Part shown: one piece after another, positions 5,716 to 8,008 of the stretch | Numbering within the stretch: position 1 is the first letter of the stretch | Layout of the letters: the number at the start of each line of letters is the position of its first letter | Source: Gammaproteobacteria bacterium | Lineage (GTDB): Bacteria; Pseudomonadota; Gammaproteobacteria; QOAV01 | Direction: 5' to 3' | Assembly: GCA_027067235.1 (NCBI GenBank) | Contig: JALXFQ010000071.1 | Location: 1 to 8,008, forward strand | DNA: 8,008 bases | Made by a program: the position numbers and the translations under genes | Notes under the pieces: model-generated | The model's input: the letters and a program-made list of their open reading frames with translations, nothing else | Told to the model about the DNA's origin: nothing | The model's database searches: none

Positions 5716-6117
5716 ATGCATTCGCTGGGCACGCAGATAGTTGCGGAGTTGTACGCATGCGACAAAGAGCGCCTGAACGACGTGGCGTTCGTCAAGCAGG
5801 CCATGCTGGCGGCGGCGCGTGATTCGGGCGCAACCATCGTGGCGGACGCCTTCCATCATTTTTCACCCCACGGCGTGTCCGGCGCGGTGATTATAGCCGA
5901 GAGCCATCTGTCCATACATACCTGGCCGGAATATGGCTATGCGGCAGTGGATCTGTTCACCTGCGGCAATACGGTGGACGGCGAAAAAGCCTTCCTGTCG
6001 CTGAAGCAGGCACTGGGCGCGCAGCAGGTATCCACCATGGAATTGCACCGTGGCCTGGTGGAGATGATGGGCGTCGATCCGGCAACCGTAGTGCACAAGC
6101 CCGGTGATGCAGCGTGA
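5716..6117 (+). CDS. speD: S-adenosylmethionine decarboxylase proenzyme, short bacterial form (class 1B)
   Basis: A 133-residue proenzyme that cleaves itself into two chains and forms a pyruvoyl cofactor. It normally decarboxylates AdoMet to give the aminopropyl donor for spermidine synthesis. The processing motif AESHLSIHTWPE (61-72) places cleavage between Glu62 and Ser63, with His68 and Cys83 (in FTCGN) following. These three numbers are identical to those of the well-studied Thermotoga maritima enzyme, which supports the ATG at 5716 over a TTG two codons earlier. A GAG-containing ribosome binding site lies about 8 bases upstream. The stop overlaps the GTG of the arginine decarboxylase gene (GTGA). 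Some members of this family have changed into ornithine or arginine decarboxylases, but the standard activity is the default reading here. Confidence 0.92.
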   Translation: MHSLGTQIVAELYACDKERLNDVAFVKQAMLAAARDSGATIVADAFHHFSPHGVSGAVIIAESHLSIHTWPEYGYAAVDLFTCGNTVDGEKAFLSLKQALGAQQVSTMELHRGLVEMMGVDPATVVHKPGDAA

Positions 6118-6593
6118 TTATCAAAACACCCACCAGCTACAGTTTCGCCAGCGGCGCCAGCGAAGGTTTCACGCCGCTTAACGCCTTTGATGGCGCATTG
6201 TTGAATGCCGGCGTGGGCAATACCAATCTGGTTAAAATGTCATCCATCGTGCCGCCCGACGCAGTGGAGTTGGCGGTATCCGCCATTCAACTGCCCGGCG
6301 GAGCGCTGGCGCCCATGGCCTATGCCGCTATGGAATCGGATATTCCCGGCTCCATCATCAGCGCCGCTGTTGCCGCCGCCTGGAGCGATGACCCGGCGCA
6401 GCCCGGGCTGATCATGGAATACCATGCCCATGGTCATCGGGAAGACGCGGAAGCCGTGGTGCGGCGCATGGCGGAAGAAGGACTGAACATGCGCGGCTGG
6501 ACCGTGGCGCGCATGAAATCCCTGGCCATCGATCACAAAGTGGAGAAAATCGGCGCAGTGTTCGCGGGCGTCGTGCTTTGGGATGGCGTCTGA
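6114..6593 (+). CDS. pdaD: Pyruvoyl-dependent arginine decarboxylase
   Basis: A 159-residue proenzyme predicted to convert arginine to agmatine. It matches the archaeal-type family along its whole length: ASEGFTPLNAFDGALLNAGVG (15-35 region), GNTNLVKMSSIVPPDA (35-50), LIMEYHAHG (99-107) and the C-terminal MRGWTVARMKSLA and VEKIGAVFAGVVLW blocks. Self-cleavage is expected between Ser43 and Ser44, leaving pyruvoyl on residue 44. Asp26, Asn38 and Glu102 align with the substrate and catalytic residues (Asp35, Asn47, Glu109) of the Methanocaldococcus jannaschii enzyme. The start is GTG at 6114, overlapping the speD stop by four bases, with no better in-frame alternative. Agmatine could be aminopropylated directly or converted to putrescine. 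Most gammaproteobacteria use PLP-dependent SpeA, so this copy may be ancestral or acquired. The symbol follows the archaeal gene. Confidence 0.92.
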   Translation: MIIKTPTSYSFASGASEGFTPLNAFDGALLNAGVGNTNLVKMSSIVPPDAVELAVSAIQLPGGALAPMAYAAMESDIPGSIISAAVAAAWSDDPAQPGLIMEYHAHGHREDAEAVVRRMAEEGLNMRGWTVARMKSLAIDHKVEKIGAVFAGVVLWDGV

Positions 6594-8008
6594 CGCGCCA
6601 GACGCCAGCGCGGGTTTCCGGCGCGCCTTGCTGCAGACGCTGGTGTTTACGGCATTACTGGCTGGCGTCGATTATTTCCTGCGCCGCGAGGCGCTGGTAT
6701 GGGGCGGCTGGCGCTATGCGGCGGTGGTGCCTGCGCTGTTTTTCCTGCTGTTTTTCCTGCGCAAGCTGGTGGTGATGTTGCGTCGTTCGTTCACGGGTCG
6801 TGCGCTGGTCTGGCTGTTGTCGACATTGCTGGGCATGGCCTGGGGCGTGCAGTACGTGTTTTTCGGCGTTTATCGCGAATTCCTGTCGGCGCGCGACATG
6901 GGCGTTACGCTGTCGAATCTGGATTACTGGCTGGAGCATGGCGCGGCGCTGATGAGCGTGTCGCAGCTTTGGCCCATTCCCCTGTACATTCTGGCGTTTT
7001 ACGCTTTTTTCACGTTGGCGCGTAAAGGTGAGGCGTTGCTGTCGCGCGGCAAGCTGGCCGGGCTGGCGCTGGGCGCGCTGATTGGCTTCTCGCTGAGTTA
7101 CAACCTGGTGAAGGAAGTCGAGGCGAGCCCGTATCTGACGCCTTTTCTTTACACCGTGGATCAGGCGCGCACCCTGCTGGACAACGAGCAGGAGTATCTG
7201 GTCAGCTACCAGAAAACTGACACGCCAGAGCGTAAACGGGACCCGATACCGGCATTCAGCCGACGCGGCGATTTCAACGTGCTGTTCATCCTGCACGAAT
7301 CGCTGCGTAGTGACCATACCTCCCTGTTCGGCTACCGGCGCGATACCACGCCGCATCAGAAACAGCGTTTTACCGGGGCTTTTCTCTATCCGCACGCCAT
7401 GTCCAACAGCGGCGTCACGCGCAATTCCTGTCATTCCATTTTTACCGGCCTGCTGCCTACCGATGACCACACCATGTTTGCTTCGTCGCTGATCTGGCAA
7501 TACGCCAGGGCCGCGCAACTGCACACCTTTTATATCAGTTCGCACTGGCTGGAATGGCAGGCCATGGACGATCTGCTGCTGGATCAGCGAACTGTTGATT
7601 ATGTCAACGCTCCGCTGCACGCCGACGCCACGCTGGGACGCGATGACCTGGCCACGGTGTCAGTGTTTGAAAACTGGCTGGATGACCGTTCCGCCAATAC
7701 GCCGTTTTTCGGCGTGCTGCATTTTTCCGGTACGCATTATCCGTATCTGGCCGGCGACAAACAGCCCGTCTGGCAACCGGCCAAAGCCAGCTTCGACCCG
7801 GATAAAGTGGCGCAAACAGTGAATGAATACGACAATGCCATTCATTACCTGGACCGGGCCGTGGGCCGGGTGCTGAAGGCTCTGGACAAGGCCGGTCTGG
7901 CCGACAGCACCATCATCATTTCCAGCTCCGACCACGGCGAAGCGTTCTACGAGCACAAGCAGTTCTTCCACGGCAAGGTATTCTGGCAGGAAGGCTATCG
8001 CGTACCAT
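6583..8008 (+). CDS. Membrane-bound sulfatase/phosphoethanolamine transferase-like enzyme (EptA type), truncated at the window edge
   Basis: An open frame of 475 codons running off the right edge. The N-terminal part has about five hydrophobic segments (near 15-32, 44-66, 73-96, 128-146, 156-174); a periplasmic alkaline-phosphatase-fold domain starts near 230. Metal and catalytic residues are visible: Glu239 (ILHESLRSDH), Thr279 in SGVTRNSCHS, His385 (SGTHYPY), Asp450-His451 (SSSDHGEAF) and His463 (FFHGK). These fall within two positions of the Neisseria EptA residues (Glu240, Thr280, His383, Asp452, His453, His465). A threonine at the nucleophile position, not sulfatase Cys/Ser, favours a phosphoethanolamine or phosphoglycerol transferase. 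The ATG at 6583 overlaps the arginine decarboxylase gene by 11 bases, implying coupling. The acceptor (lipid A, core sugar or glycan) cannot be read. The last 20 or so percent of the protein is missing. Confidence 0.82.
   Translation, partial: MASDAPDASAGFRRALLQTLVFTALLAGVDYFLRREALVWGGWRYAAVVPALFFLLFFLRKLVVMLRRSFTGRALVWLLSTLLGMAWGVQYVFFGVYREFLSARDMGVTLSNLDYWLEHGAALMSVSQLWPIPLYILAFYAFFTLARKGEALLSRGKLAGLALGALIGFSLSYNLVKEVEASPYLTPFLYTVDQARTLLDNEQEYLVSYQKTDTPERKRDPIPAFSRRGDFNVLFILHESLRSDHTSLFGYRRDTTPHQKQRFTGAFLYPHAMSNSGVTRNSCHSIFTGLLPTDDHTMFASSLIWQYARAAQLHTFYISSHWLEWQAMDDLLLDQRTVDYVNAPLHADATLGRDDLATVSVFENWLDDRSANTPFFGVLHFSGTHYPYLAGDKQPVWQPAKASFDPDKVAQTVNEYDNAIHYLDRAVGRVLKALDKAGLADSTIIISSSDHGEAFYEHKQFFHGKVFWQEGYRVP

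Noticed and set aside
6655..7620. Minus-strand open frame of 321 codons
   Set aside because: Gln/Arg/His-rich translation typical of the antisense of a GC-rich gene; it lies fully inside the EptA-like gene, whose catalytic residues are intact.
1..8008. tRNA, rRNA, CRISPR, insertion sequence or attachment site
   Set aside because: I saw no cloverleaf-like sequence, no spaced direct repeats, no transposase frame and no target-site duplications.

Overview
The window looks like chromosomal DNA from a GC-rich Gram-negative bacterium, most likely a non-enteric gammaproteobacterium. This rests on the gene families and their arrangement (an aryl-polyene-type operon with a LolA-like gene, an OmpA-family protein, an EptA-like enzyme) and not on any marker gene. 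Genes are densely packed. I see no tRNA, rRNA, insertion sequence or CRISPR array.

Left third (1-3001, minus strand): the first part of an aryl polyene / xanthomonadin-type pigment operon, read right to left. The order is acyl carrier protein, AMP-forming acyl-ACP/CoA ligase, LpxL/HtrB-like acyltransferase, hotdog 3-hydroxyacyl dehydratase, and the start of a LolA-like periplasmic carrier that runs off the left edge. Junctions are ATGA and GTGA overlaps, a 20-base overlap and one 10-base gap, so the genes are almost certainly co-transcribed and translationally coupled. The ligase and ACP would activate and carry the acyl starter, the dehydratase would make double bonds, and the acyltransferase and LolA-like protein would place the product in the envelope. 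Ketosynthases, ketoreductase and exporter would lie beyond the left edge.

Divergent intergenic region (3002-3265): candidate promoters in both directions, and a perfect inverted repeat (8-base arms, 9-base spacer) overlapping a possible -10 box of the rightward promoter.

Middle (3266-5561, plus strand): a two-gene unit that is the least explained part of the window. The first gene encodes a two-TM protein with three tandem OmpA-like modules; only the last keeps the peptidoglycan-binding residues. The second encodes a one-TM protein with two tandem helix-hairpin-helix modules. Both share a nearly identical membrane anchor (AFLLG-x-I, a basic residue, then Cys-x-Arg). Their predicted topologies put the OmpA domains in the periplasm and the helix-hairpin-helix domains in the cytoplasm. 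The unit ends at a strong intrinsic terminator (5586-5611).

Right third (5650-8008, plus strand): a good sigma70-type promoter drives an operon of speD (AdoMet decarboxylase, bacterial short form), a pyruvoyl-dependent arginine decarboxylase, and a membrane-bound alkaline-phosphatase-superfamily enzyme resembling EptA-type phosphoethanolamine transferases (cut by the right edge). The first two are both self-processing pyruvoyl enzymes, and together make agmatine and the aminopropyl donor for spermidine synthesis. The third links polyamine supply to an apparent envelope-modifying enzyme.
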